DNA from: Membranipora membranacea
Lineage: Eukaryota; Bryozoa; Gymnolaemata; Cheilostomatida; Membraniporidae
NCBI GenBank assembly: GCA_914767715.1
Contig: OU612069.1
Location: 3,968,001 to 4,032,000, forward strand
Length of the DNA: 64,000 nt
Direction of reading: 5' to 3'
The stretch's first letter is position 1. Each line of letters begins with the position of its first letter. A program made the position numbers and the translations under genes. Positions 47,801 through 59,175 of the stretch are shown here, in pieces. The notes under the pieces were generated by a model. The model saw only the letters and a list, made by a program, of their open reading frames with translations. It was not told the DNA's origin and did no database searches.

Positions 47801-50800
47801 ATATTTTGGGTAATCTTAGGCTTTCTAGATTTCTGAAACATTGCAGTAGGGGCAGGCAATACAGTTGTGAGAGTACTAGAAACAGAAAATAAGCTTAAAT
47901 TATATCACACAAAGCGTAATACTGTTCTCTAGCCTGTCTTGATAAGCTTTGTTTGGTGGGGCGTGGGTGGGTTGGTGCCCCCCCCCCCCAGAAACGCTCG
48001 CCAAGACAGGCTAACTGTTCTCATAGAATGAAAAGCATAATACATCTTGGCAAAGAAAATGTTGTGTCAAAATAAATTTGGCAGAGTTTTTCAAAGCACA
48101 TGTGTGCTCGCAATAGAAACCAATTAATTAATCAATCAAAGAGCTGAAATCAATCTCGAACTGTGAACCCTTGACTGTAAAAATTCATTAAGTAAATGGA
48201 TCCTAAAATGTTCCGAAACTTGACAGTCATCCAACACTGTTTGAGCCTGGGCTCTTATCTAAGCTTGTTTTCAAATTCTCACACTAGCCATTATGTCAAT
48301 GTTAGAAGGAAATTACAACCAGTTTCCAGAAGATTTTAGATAAAGATATCGCTATTATATATATTGCTATTGTACCCTGCAGTCTGATCAGAGGGTTCCT
48401 CTACTTCAGGCTCCACAACATACTGACTCTCATTGTCTTCACTGCCATCAAACTGTCGAATATAAAGGTTATAGATAGACTATAATTTTTTTAAACTTTA
48501 CGAAACGGCTAAATCTCACTCACTAGAAATCTGTGTAGGATAATCAATGTGTCAATTTTAGGATAGGATGAACTAGGCGAGATCATTTTCGGACCAACTC
48601 TGTCATGATTTTTTTCATCTGGCCCACTCAAACATATGAATATACACGGCAGAGTCAGGTGATCAGGAAGATTATAACAGCACATAGACCTACTAATAAC
48701 TATTAGTATATTAGTAGGGATATGTAACAGCAAAAACTCTACGCTCCAGTTAAATCTACAGGAATGAATCTCGACAAGATTATCAGTTTTAGCAGTTTTT
48801 GCAGTAGTTCTCAGCCACATGAAAAATACACAAATGGTTTTGGAAAGTGAGTACTCCTGTTGTGACCAGTTACCTCATCAATGAATAGCTCCTCAATCTC
48901 AACAACTGTCCCAGCTCTACTTGTTGTTCTGTCCTGATAATCCTGAATCTGCGCACCTCTAGCACCCTGCTGGGCTGTTGCCAGCAGACTATCAAATGAT
49001 GGGACAACTACCCCTTCCACTCCAAGCATCGCTTCATCTCCATCATCTAAAAATCCATCAATCGTATTATCCAATGTGCCATAAAACGTAATCCAAAATC
49101 ACCTTAGTGTTTACCTCTGTCCAAAGTTTGAATATCAAGAGTGTTTGCTTGCATGGCTTCTGTGCTCTCCATGTTAAGGTATAAAACATAGCATTTCACT
49201 GATATAACAAGATTTGAGCCTCACAATCAAGTCTGTGTAGTAAGACATAGGCTACATCTGCATTAACCACCTACTCCTTGAGTAAAGTGTTCACAGGAGG
49301 AAAAGTTTGCCTTTTCGCACAGGTTAAAAATAAGCTAGATGTAATTCTAGCTAACAGTTACTCACCCCCTTTGCACTATATAGACTCTCATCTCAGCTAG
49401 CCAAAACTTAGTTCTAACTTTCATTAAGTCACCCCCAAATTAGCCAAATTTAATTTCAGCTAACATTTACTCATCTATGATAATATGATAATGAGGCTGA
49501 CCTTGATGGAAGCCGTTGAGTCGTCCGTCTCCAGCCCCAGTTAGAGTAGATGGTACGTCACTACGCCTGTTCTTCTTTAACATGAGCCTCTCAGCGTAAG
49601 ATAACTCTGAGCTGTTAGTAAACTGTGGGGTGTAATCAGTGGACGGCTTCAGAGATCCGCTAGTAGTACTCGTACCTTCATCTATGTTAACTCCTGTAGT
49701 AATATTCACACAAAGTGTCAAGTTGAATTCTTTTTCCATAACTTTATTGGTAATGTAATTGGGCTAATATCCTATGATAACTTTTGGATTATATAATGTA
49801 AATAAAATCTAGCTTTAAATTAAGCCTAACTCTCTGCAATGAACTCTCGGATTATATATTTAAAAGCCTTTTATTCTAGTTTTATAACTTTGGTTTGTAA
49901 CTGGCGCCTGTATTGAGTCAAATATATATATATATATACAATTTGGAGTTGTCTGCCTTTCAAAAGAACGTACAAAGAGTAGACAACTTGAATAATTGTG
50001 AGCTTGCATCATCATTTTATTACATAATATAAACATATTTTGCAGATCAGCGGCAAGGTTTGGATAGAAAATAAGATGACATTGCTAACTAACTACTTGC
50101 AACTTGAAGTAGTGCCTTGTTCAGCATCATATCATGACTGCTGCTGAGAAATTATTTACAGACAAGCTGCCATGTTTATGTGGGGCGCTAGCTTGACTGG
50201 ACCTGGTTTGCTTTGTCAAACATCTTACAGCAGTCCAGCCTAAGTGTATGTCTCAAGAAGGAAATTGTGTGTCAATGTATCATAGATGGCTTACTTGGAG
50301 TGGTTACTGGTGATACCATTTTAACTCTTGGTTTCTTGGTGCCCAGAGAGCCTCTAGCGGATAGCTGTGTGGGCTTCAGAGATCTACTGCTACTAACAGC
50401 AGCAGGAGCTGGGACAGGCTCAGGCTCGGTGTTTTCTTTCCTCCACTCAGAAAGAGCTTGTTGGAATGAGTTAGCAGCCTCTCTTTCATCGTAATCTCCA
50501 TCGAGTAGCGAACCACCTTTTGATTCCTGTAACGAATATAAGGTGTGACATTCATCGCAAACATCAAAATTCAAAATTTTTGTGTCACTGATGCCTTAAA
50601 ATATAATAACCAATAAAATATATGCAAAGACATTAATTAGACACTGGACCAAGAAGTTGGAGTCGCTAAACTTCCGATTAGAAATTAAACACAGTATATA
50701 TATATAGATATATATATATATATATATATGTCAATGTAAATGTTATCTAGCCATAAACTTGCTAATTTATAAGTGCAAAAAGCGAATGATTTATTCTATA

Positions 50801-53800
50801 AATACTTTAATAATTTAAGGTATAATCTTAATCTCCTTTCACAGACTCCTCATCATGCTAATCATTTACTTAGGGTATCATCCTATTTAATAAAATTATC
50901 AAAATTCCATTCAAAATTAAAAACTTCAATTTTCTCGATTTTCCAGTAAGCTCACCTCGGCGTATTCGATGACAGTCTGTACAGGAGGAGGAGGGGGAGC
51001 CATAGACTCATGCTGCTCCCACCGTATCTTCATCTCAGCAGTGGAGGGTCTCTTAGATGAGGTGGTAGATGATTGGTTACTTTGTGTAGAACTCAGGCTA
51101 TGATTGGACGACGTGTTAGAGCCTGGAAAATGATATGCATGTGTTGAATAATATGCATGTACCTAGTTTTTGTGTCACACTAAATATTTGAATTTTTTAC
51201 TTTAACTCATTTAAAACTACTCCATTATAAACTCCATGTTTTCTGTTTTTGTTTTCAATAAATTCTCATTTAATTCTTATCTTATGAGGTAGGTACATGT
51301 AAGCTCTATTCCATATTTATCCTACTAAACAGATATTTTTGACATAAGACAGGAGAAACTAAGGGAAATTTTCTTATACAGCTAAAATCACTGGTGAAAA
51401 GCCACAAGTGTCAACATTTTGAGTAAATTATAGTTGTCTTTGTACTGCAGTTTTTCGTCACACTGATTGCAGATCGACTCTGTGATACGAGTCTCTCTGC
51501 ACCGTAGCAACAATGCCACAAACTGGTCTAATTGACCTAATTACAGTTTGCTTATAGAAGCTCATTTTTATCAAGTTCGGGTGGGTTCAGAACTATAATT
51601 TGGGGAACTCAAGCACATTTGAATTAGTTCAGTCGCTACGGTGCAAAGATAACCAACCTGAATTGATTGGTGCACATGCGCAATGTGGTTTTTCGTTTCA
51701 GGGACAACATTTAGTTGGACTGAGCAACAATTTTCAACCCAATATTGCTGATGCTAAGTTGTAAACTATCAATTGGCAACTACTGACACAAACCCCCCCC
51801 CCCCACACACTAGGGCCTCACCTCTTGGAGTGAAGGCTATCTTAGATACAGGTACAGAGTGGTGTTTAGCTAGAGCTCCCTTCAGATGGAATGCTGTGAA
51901 ACAACCAGAGCAATACAACTCTGAGCACTCCTGGCATGTCTGGTGAAATAAATAAATAATAATATTATTTGCATTATAATATATATATATATAGATAAAA
52001 GTTTGAATTTTGTATATCAAAGTGAAATGACATGCTTCTGATCTAATATTCATTGCGAAAAGTGTTTAAACCTTTTGAATTATAAACATAATGTATAATG
52101 ATATATTATAGTTTATGATAAAGACGTAAATCAACAATCAATAAAGGGGAATCCCTGTCAAGGCAGAGTAGAAACGCTGTTCAAACGTTTGAATGCCAAT
52201 ATTATCACATAATAATGATTGCAGTGTACAAAAGCATTGATATTTGAAGGTGGATTTTACAGATTTGTTCAACCTTGAAATATCCTGGTATTTTTGTTGA
52301 GTAAACACTTTACTGATGGTCCCACAAGGAGGTTAAATATCAGACCAATCAAGACACAATATAAGCATTTGTCGCAAAACTAGTATTTTTATCTGTTTTA
52401 TGACTTTTCACAGATAACATACCACTGCGGCGGACTTAATCTCACACTGTCCACAGATGGGGCCGTCAGGGCGGAGTCCCGGCTTTGTGGTATCTCTCTG
52501 TGCGAGGAATGCCAGGCTACCGGGCTTCGGTCTCTCCTTTGGCTTAGATGGTTTAATTGGCTCATCTTTCAACACCTTAACTTTACGAGTTTTACCCGAA
52601 CCCTGAAACAAAAACAAAATTTGACAATGGTGATGAATGAGGTGGTAACTAGAATCTGTTTTCATGAGAAGCTAAGGTAGTGTTGTTTCAATGTGGTGTT
52701 TCGGCCTCAAAGATTTGATATACATTTAGGCAGTGTTGATACCAAATAGCTCAATACTTTGCGTTTCAATAATTTGATAACCTAGTAATCCAGTGGGTGC
52801 GTAGCGAGCAGATATAGGGCAACCGGTGTGGGGATCTAGTGATTGCATTGTTTTCACAAAATTCAGGCCAAAAGCTCACTTATTTGAATAAGTTTTCATC
52901 AATTTTCAAATAGTTTCAGTTGTTTTATCAGTTGGGCTGAATATAGACAATAGTTAGTTGTTAGTTACAACTAATTTAATTTCAGTAATTGATATGAAGC
53001 ATGAAATTTGGTACTTCCATTCCATGAAATAAGGCATACTTGTCAAGTAATCTAAATTCAAAATAGGGAGATTCCATTTTACGGCGATTCTGCACCACAA
53101 CGTGGTGCTTCGAGGGTGCGAAGCACCCGAGACACCCACCTGGGGGTTTGGGGGCGGTGTAAGCCCCCCAACGGGGTACGGGGCGGAGCCCCGTCTGAAA
53201 AAGCTCTGAGAGCGTTTCCAGCCACTAGGAAGGGCTAAAAAGGTATATTTGACCCCAAATAATTTCATGTTTGTACTAGTACTAAAATATCAAACTGAGG
53301 TGAAATACACTCTTTAAACAATTACAATCAATCCATGGGCCACTGGGACTCTTACATACATGCCTTTACATTGTCAATGTCCAGTATCAAACACCCCATT
53401 GGCAAAGTAGAGGCATGTAAGTCCCAGGGACCCTTGCCTGTCAAGACAGGCTACAAGTGCCCATGCATCATCAAGATCTGAAAATGTGCTCAGTCACAGA
53501 CAGTGAGAATCCAGATAAGGTACTATATTCCTGTTTGACTAACATTAAATATGTTTCAAAGTCTTTGGTCCAAGCTTTGTTAAATTGTAGTGGACCTACC
53601 TTTGGAATTGTTAGGTTACTATTTCCCTTCACTTAAATTTAACTAGAGTAGACAGTACAAAATTAATACTAAAAAATGTGTGATCTGAAAGGAAATGAAA
53701 ACTAAATGTATGCACTTGACTAGCTACTTTATATTGTGACCAATGACAGTCAGTGTTGTGAGTTATGAGAGGATGCTATGGTAATACACCTGTAATTGGG

Positions 53801-56800
53801 TGAAGGTCAACTTGTTGCACCCATCCTCCAAAATAAAATGATTAGTATGCTGATGACAAATGAGGCTGTAGCCAATTCAAAAGCACTGCTATCGGTGATA
53901 TTGAACCCTGTTAATATTTTCAGGTGTATTTGCAATGGAAATCTATTGAATTGAAGTTTGAAAATCTTTTTGCAAAATCATTTTTGGAAGATCAATGCAT
54001 ACGGATTGGCTAATGTAAATTAGTCCGGAAATGTGTGCAAAATGCAATGGTCTTATATATGGGGCCACTAAAAAATTCTGACAACCGTTTTTCAACCCAT
54101 AGTCACCAATATGGAAGACCAGGAGCATACCATCATTTTGAGTGGTCTGGTTAAAGAATTGAAAGAATCTGAAGCAGGCCTATTGAGGTGACAAGTCAAC
54201 ATAGTTTGCATGTAAAGCAATGGGGAAATAAATAGAGGCGTTGGTAGGCATAATTTGCCAATATTACATACTTGCCAACCTGTACGTATAAAGCGTTTAT
54301 GAACGCTTATTTGACACTAATTGAGTTTTAAACGCAAAAAATCGCTAGCTGTACACATTTATGGTTTTTCAAACACCTGTTAATCTAATTAGGTAGTCAA
54401 AAAACGCATCTTTAGTGTTTGCTTCAGTTTACTTGCATAACCTATTCATTGTTGATTGATAGTCTAAACAATGAGTAACTCCTTGGTCTAAAACTCTGGT
54501 CTTGCCTTTAGAAAACCATTGCGTTGATTTTATATGGACTTTTTACCTGTTCAAGTCTTGAATGAGTCAACTTACAACTTTTATTTAATGTGAGTAACAA
54601 AGTTGCCCACCTCCTTGTTGGGATGGGATAACTCAGATCTCCTGCCCCAGGCTAGGTTTCAATCAACTTCTCATTGATTATCAGCAGATTGCACCTTACG
54701 CATAGGGAAAAGGACAAGTGTTGAGTGATCTGCATTGCTATGCTACCAAGGACTAAGTTCTGTGATAAAAGCGCTTTTTGCGCGTAGAGCGAAAAAAATT
54801 TTGGGGCAATTTCTGGTCATTTAAGGCACCCTGGAGTTTTATAAGCATTTTCAAGCATTTTGCAAATTTTTGTAAGCATTTTGGAAAAATTAGGTTGGCA
54901 AGTCTGATATTAGAACTAAATTCGGTCTTGTTGAGCCAGGTTCTTAGAATTGTGTTATGCCATTTGACTGTTTTGCCAGTTGCTTGATGTATCATAATAA
55001 TTGTTACAATACTTATCGCAATAATTATGATGATGAGCCAATATGCAGGCAGATTAGCTCAGTTATCACATAACAATGATGTATTGCTCAGGTATTATAT
55101 CACATACTGAAATCCCATCTATAAATCAACTCATTGAACATCACTGATATGAGATACTGATAAGACCATTGTATGCTGAAAACACTATCCACTCTGAAAA
55201 CACTATCAGAACTATATTTTCACATTCGGCCTGTAGGATAGTCATGTGAGAAAGTCTATCTCTGCAGGACAACAATGGTGACGCTGTCTGTCTTCTATCA
55301 AGAAAGGCCCGTATTCAGGTACTCAGGTGTTTGCTTCAGAGGCAAATATACGCCTCAACAGTTTGCGCATGCGCAGAGTGATGAAAGGAAAGAAAAGTAT
55401 GATGTTCAAAAAATGGCTCATACCAATACTCAGTTTGATGCTCACCGTAGGTTTGGGTTTAGAAGGCGGTTTATTCAGCACATCTTTAGCGTGAGAATTC
55501 AGATTGCCTTCTTTACCAGACTTCCAATGTCCACCGCCTCTTTGTCTGTGAAGGATAAGTAGGAAGGAGTAGGAGTATGTGTTAGTGAGATACAAAAATC
55601 AACAAGAGTAGCCTGTTTCTGACAATATTATCTCTGTGTACAAGTTAAGAGTTGGAAGTAAAATTTGTTAGTTTCCTCCACAATAACCGATCCCGAGTGC
55701 TGAGAGTAGTGCATCATTTGTTTAGGTTTATCTGTATTTGTGAGTTTTTAATGTGTAATCTAAGGAACTTGACCGTTTTCATAGAAACTTAAATGTTGAC
55801 ATTATTATTATTTTAAGTAGTTTCGAAGGCAATTAAACCAGAGAACTGGCACTGTCAAGAAGGAGATAGGAAGGATGAAACCTCATGTTATCCTTCATTC
55901 CTTTCTCTACCTCCCACCTCAACCAAATGATAAGAATTGCAGCAGCACTACGAACAAAACCAACATGACAAACTTACTCTCTCACTTCCTTCTCGTGGTT
56001 CATAGCCAGTTTTAATTCTCTAAGTCTGTCCTCCATCTTACGGCTCTCATCCTCCAGCTGTTTAGTCCTGCCCTGCACATCCTCAGTCTTCATGTTACTA
56101 TAAAAATAAAACGGTATTTGATGTTCATTGCAACATATAGCCTTGGTTAAAATCACAAGGATTAATCACTCACGGCATCCCGAAGAATGGGTGCCTTATG
56201 GGCTAGGCCGCAAAGTTTGCACCAATTTGCTCTCAGTTTGTAGGCAGGTCGGAGCACACCTGGGGTTCCGACAATCCCTAGTAGTCAGTGGACTGCAGTG
56301 GGATTCCCATAACCTTAAACACTTACCCGCCGAAGACCGGCACTCTAACCAAATGAGCCACCTCCTACTTTTATGTGTCAATATGCATACGTAATTTCTA
56401 TGTTTTCAGTAGATGCGGTGGCTCACAAAACCTAGACTACCTTGCACTAGGCGCTGTCAATATCCCCTGTCCCCCTTGTCACAATCAGGGGCCCCTGGCA
56501 GTCATTACCTTACCAATTAGAGAATATCTTCAATATAGTCTTGTAAATGAAGGATTGAGTAAGATTCAATGTCAGTTTTTTTTTGCCAGTGAGACTACAA
56601 ATCTGGATTGAAAATGAATGCGAGTCTTTTAATCACAATCTAGCAAATTCTCTTTATCTCAGAACAAAACTTCCAGGAAAAAAATGACTTTATTTTTGTT
56701 TGCTGTCCTGAAAATTGGAGAAGCCCATCTTATGCCAGCGCCGGCTGTCATTTCTGAATTGGCCCTGGCAAGCCATTCATCCTGACCAGGTCTGTTCGGA

Positions 56801-57167
56801 GCAGGACCATAAACACAGGAGGTCTAAAGATCCCCCCTGCCTCTTCGAAAAAGAGTAGACGGCAACGGTTGGCAAGGGTATAGGGTACTACCCCACACAA
56901 GCCACCTGCACTTAAGGGGCCCGTCAAATAGGGCGATCCAATAAGACCTAGCGCATAGACCCAAAAAAAATCCGGCTTAACTCAAGTCTATGTGAGACAA
57001 AAAAACATAATACAAATCGTAGAGTTCTTGCAAAAGTAGAATATCATTAGAACACCGCTACAAATCAGACTGCCTCAAAAAGTTGAATACATATGATCAC
57101 AAAACTATACTTACGCCACTCTGAGCTTCATGGACAACGGCTCTTTGCGTGTTGATTGGTAGCTCAT
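38844..57167 (-). CDS. ZBBX: ZBBX orthologue (zinc finger B-box domain protein), 20 exons
   Basis: Exons (minus): 57167-57115, 56097-55978, 55545-55446, 52602-52423, 51939-51822, 51122-50956, 50526-50295, 49693-49502, 49046-48874, 48452-48376, 47875-47783, 47364-47237, 46377-46089, 45769-45525, 44116-44016, 43652-43420, 42433-42264, 41539-41375, 40204-40078, 38922-38844. All joins are in frame and the total is 3042 bases: 1013 residues plus stop. Order: an N-terminal SMKLRV motif and coiled coil (about 15-58), an HWKSG motif (about 64-68), a B-box zinc finger (about 141-180), PPPPP (about 236-240), then long disordered Ser/Arg-rich sequence with an SELSYAERLMLKKNRR motif (about 350). The N-terminal motifs and B-box match vertebrate ZBBX by memory of the family. 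ZBBX is poorly studied; expression in ciliated tissues suggests a ciliary role, which is inferred. Confidence 0.92.
41069..41101 (-). repeat. Decayed copy of a ZBBX exon end and its donor
   Basis: About 33 bases (TAACTGCCCAGTAACCCTGC and on to CTGAGAGGG) match 41367-41399, the end and donor of exon 41375-41539, with about five differences. It lies 270 bp further into the following intron. Confidence 0.75.
41154..41332. mobile_element. Tc1/mariner-like MITE, copy 2
   Basis: Starts TACAGTG and ends CACTGTA; the inverted termini match at about 12 of 17 positions and are next to TA. About 179 bp, non-coding, in a ZBBX intron. Partner at 14502-14680. Confidence 0.82.
42181..42255. repeat. Hexamer array (CTGAAA / GTGAAA) next to a splice donor
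   Basis: About 12 hexamer units (ACTGAA with AGTGAA variants). The array stops about 7 bp from the donor of ZBBX exon 42264-42433, on the intron side. Confidence 0.93.
43224..43245 (-). repeat. Copy of the end of ZBBX exon 43420-43652 with its donor
   Basis: TTACCTTGAAGAGCTTGGAG here matches 43417-43436, spanning the exon end and the GTAA donor, with one difference in about 22 bases. It is 175 bp into the next intron. Confidence 0.7.
47058..47112 (-). repeat. Copy of the end of ZBBX exon 47237-47364 with its donor
   Basis: About 53 bases starting AGTTTTACACACCT and including TGATTGGGC and CAGGTGA blocks match 47224-47276 at roughly 44 positions. The copy contains the GTGTGT donor region and lies about 165 bp into the next intron. 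Confidence 0.78.
51471..51685. repeat. Dispersed repeat, copy 2
   Basis: Partner of 26941-27151. It also holds an internal inverted repeat (TGCACCGTAGC and GCTACGGTGCA, about 150 bp apart), suggesting a foldback-type element. Confidence 0.75.
51822..52602 (-). CDS. ZBBX: ZBBX B-box zinc finger exons
   Basis: The exons 52602-52423 and 51939-51822 join in phase 0 inside the finger. Ligands are spaced CGQC, then TCQEC, then YCSGCF, then FHLKGALAKHH: four cysteine pairs or singles plus histidines in the B-box arrangement, with none missing. B-boxes bind two zinc ions and mediate protein contacts. Confidence 0.93.
53085..53235. repeat. GC-rich palindrome-rich island in a ZBBX intron
   Basis: About 150 bp much richer in G+C than the surroundings, with short perfect palindromes such as GCACCACAACGTGGTGC and GGGTGCGAAGCACCC and a GGGGCGGAGCCCCG block. 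It resembles the GC-rich portions of some retroelements, but no family was recognised. Confidence 0.6.
54267..54906. mobile_element. 640-bp DNA transposon with ACTTGCCAACCT termini
   Basis: Starts CATACTTGCCAACC and ends GGTTGGCAAGTCTG (inverted repeat of about 15 bp with one mismatch), flanked on both sides by ATATTA (54261-54266 and 54907-54912). Internal sequence matches parts of 6208-7632 in inverted orientation. Non-coding. Located in the ZBBX intron 52603-55445. Confidence 0.85.
56172..56372 (-). repeat. tRNA-derived SINE copy in a ZBBX intron
   Basis: On the minus strand: AGGAGGTGGCTCATTTGG head, a degraded B-box (TTATGGGAATCCC) and the body GTGTGCTCCGACCTGCCTAC shared with 60004-60190 and 33755-33895. 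Confidence 0.8.
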
Positions 57168-57230
57168 TTTGATGCTTGTCACCAGAGTTATTCGAACAGG
57201 ATTACTAAAGTTGCTGGTATCTAAAAGATT
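57115..57230 (-). CDS. ZBBX: ZBBX first coding exon and leader
   Basis: The ATG at 57167-57165 starts MSYQSTRKEPLSMKLRV. The exon extends as 5' leader to 57230, where a good acceptor (CTTTTAG) shows that a non-coding exon lies further upstream, to the right. The donor is GTAAGT at 57114. Confidence 0.85.
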
Positions 57231-59175
57231 GAATACTTATTATATCATCTACATCACTATTGAGTATAGTACACATTATGCACATTCCTCTTAGCGTCAT
57301 GGCAATAATGGATGGATCTTCAACACAAATTGGTCTGCAGAGTTCTAACTTCTAGTCAACAGAATTAACTAAACTTTAGTGGAGGATGTCAAACAACCAT
57401 CGCATCTAGGCTATCCCAATGTGACAGCCAAATAGCCAGCATGCGTTATCCAAGGAGCTCAAATGACTTTCACTCCTTGCTTTCTCTAAGACTACTATTA
57501 CAGTTTTAGTGAGGCCAATATTATTATTGACAGCTGCTTTGTGCCCTAAAAATTGATACATATATACACAGACAGGTTAATTTGGTCCACCTATGCTGTT
57601 GCTGTTCCACTTAAATAGCACAGGTCAGGGTAGCCTGGATGGACAAGCTTCATTGGTGGGGATGATTCACCAAAGGGATCAGATCTGATGTTCTGTCCCA
57701 GCCGGCAAGGCTTAGCCAGCAACCTTTTGAAGAGGTTGCCATTGGGCAGATTTTTTGTTGGCCAATATCCTCTGACTTCACCTGTCTTTGATAGGTATGC
57801 CAGAGGGAGCCACATATCCCCATTTCCCAGCAACAGATAAAAGTGGTTTTAGATGCTTCTGCTTTTATACTTTATTTTCTTGCCGTTGGCGATTGCAGAA
57901 ATAATTTTCTGGACTGACAAAGCTTAGCTAACACTAAAATTATAATGTGTATACCAACTATTAGTATGGCTCCAGCATGAGAACAGTTTATTCATCACTG
58001 TTTTCAATGGTACACAGAAGTCTAGGCTGAGTGTAAAAATGGTTGTCAATGCGAGGTCGATGTAATTTGCAGACCAAAGTAGCATTTATCTCCCCTAGCT
58101 GATTGATCATATTCGAGAATCCTCTACACCCAGACACCAAACAACCAAATGAGAAATCAGCATCCCTATTTTATTCCTGTGAACCAGTATCACATGCAAG
58201 AAATTTGAAATAGGCAAATATGTGGCCATTGATTGAATCAACTGCTTCTGGCACCACTTGCCACTCAACACAAAAAGTGGTGGTGATGGAAGGATACATT
58301 TGTTGTTGCAAGAATCATTGATTCCAGCTGAGTCTTTACACTCTTAGGCTAAATGCTCTAACCATGGCAGAAGCCTTGTACAGCAAACCCACTCAGACAG
58401 TACTCCCTGCCCTGACTCCCTCCTCTACAGGCCTTATGAGTAACATAATAAATAAATATATATATAACAAATAAATGAACTATTCAATTTTAATATTGGA
58501 TAGAGATATCCCTGTTATATCCTTCCCTGAGAAGGATATAAAACTTATATTAAACTTCTTGAAGAGGTTGCAAAAAATCCCTTTTGGCAACCTCTTCCAC
58601 CGGTCCATATGGCATACAATTGGCAACAGTGTTCAGCCTCTTCTTGTAACCTCTTTCCAACTCAGTTTAGACAACTAATTGCCCGCTGGGGTCTGCCTGT
58701 CAGTGTCACTTTTAGATGGTGCTCCCACAAACACAATAGATAGTTTGCTCAGTCTTCACACTATAGAAATATGTTTCTTACTTGAGGTAGTCAGTACAGC
58801 ATTCAAGCTTTAGTTGAATCTCCCACCAAACAATTTAGTATGTACGGAGAGTTATAGGATGCCACCTCTCACGAATTAGCCACATTCATTATTAATTCTG
58901 ATGGGAAGAAGCATTTTCAGTTGCTGTGACACCCAAAGATGGCTGACCTCTTTACAAAAGGAAACCTGTAAAAGCCACTCCCTATTGACCTATATTTCCA
59001 TTGGCCAGAATATATGTTTACTGAATCTGATTGGCTATGATCACGCAGATATTTATACATTGCATCTAATTACTTTCTCATGATTCATTTTACAAATATA
59101 GCCCAATATCCTTTTCCAGATTACTCTCTGAATTGAGAACGGTCTAAACACCCAGACATGGCCAACACACAATAA
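57231..59175. promoter_or_regulatory. Region between ZBBX and CPTP, head to head
   Basis: The ZBBX leader exon (57230, minus) and the CPTP first exon (59176, plus) point away from each other across about 1.9 kb, so both promoters, or at least that of CPTP, should be here. It contains the dispersed repeat at 57697-58003. I recognise no core promoter motif. Confidence 0.45.
57697..58003. repeat. Dispersed repeat, copy 2 (partner at 64-372)
   Basis: Same orientation and similar length to 64-372, sharing CAGCCGGCAAGG, GGTTGCCATTGGGCA-type and TATGGCTCCAGCATGAGA blocks. Confidence 0.8.

Noticed and set aside
50695-50730. TATATA run as a TATA box
   Set aside because: Simple AT microsatellite inside an intron, like those near 18085, 30635 and 49925.
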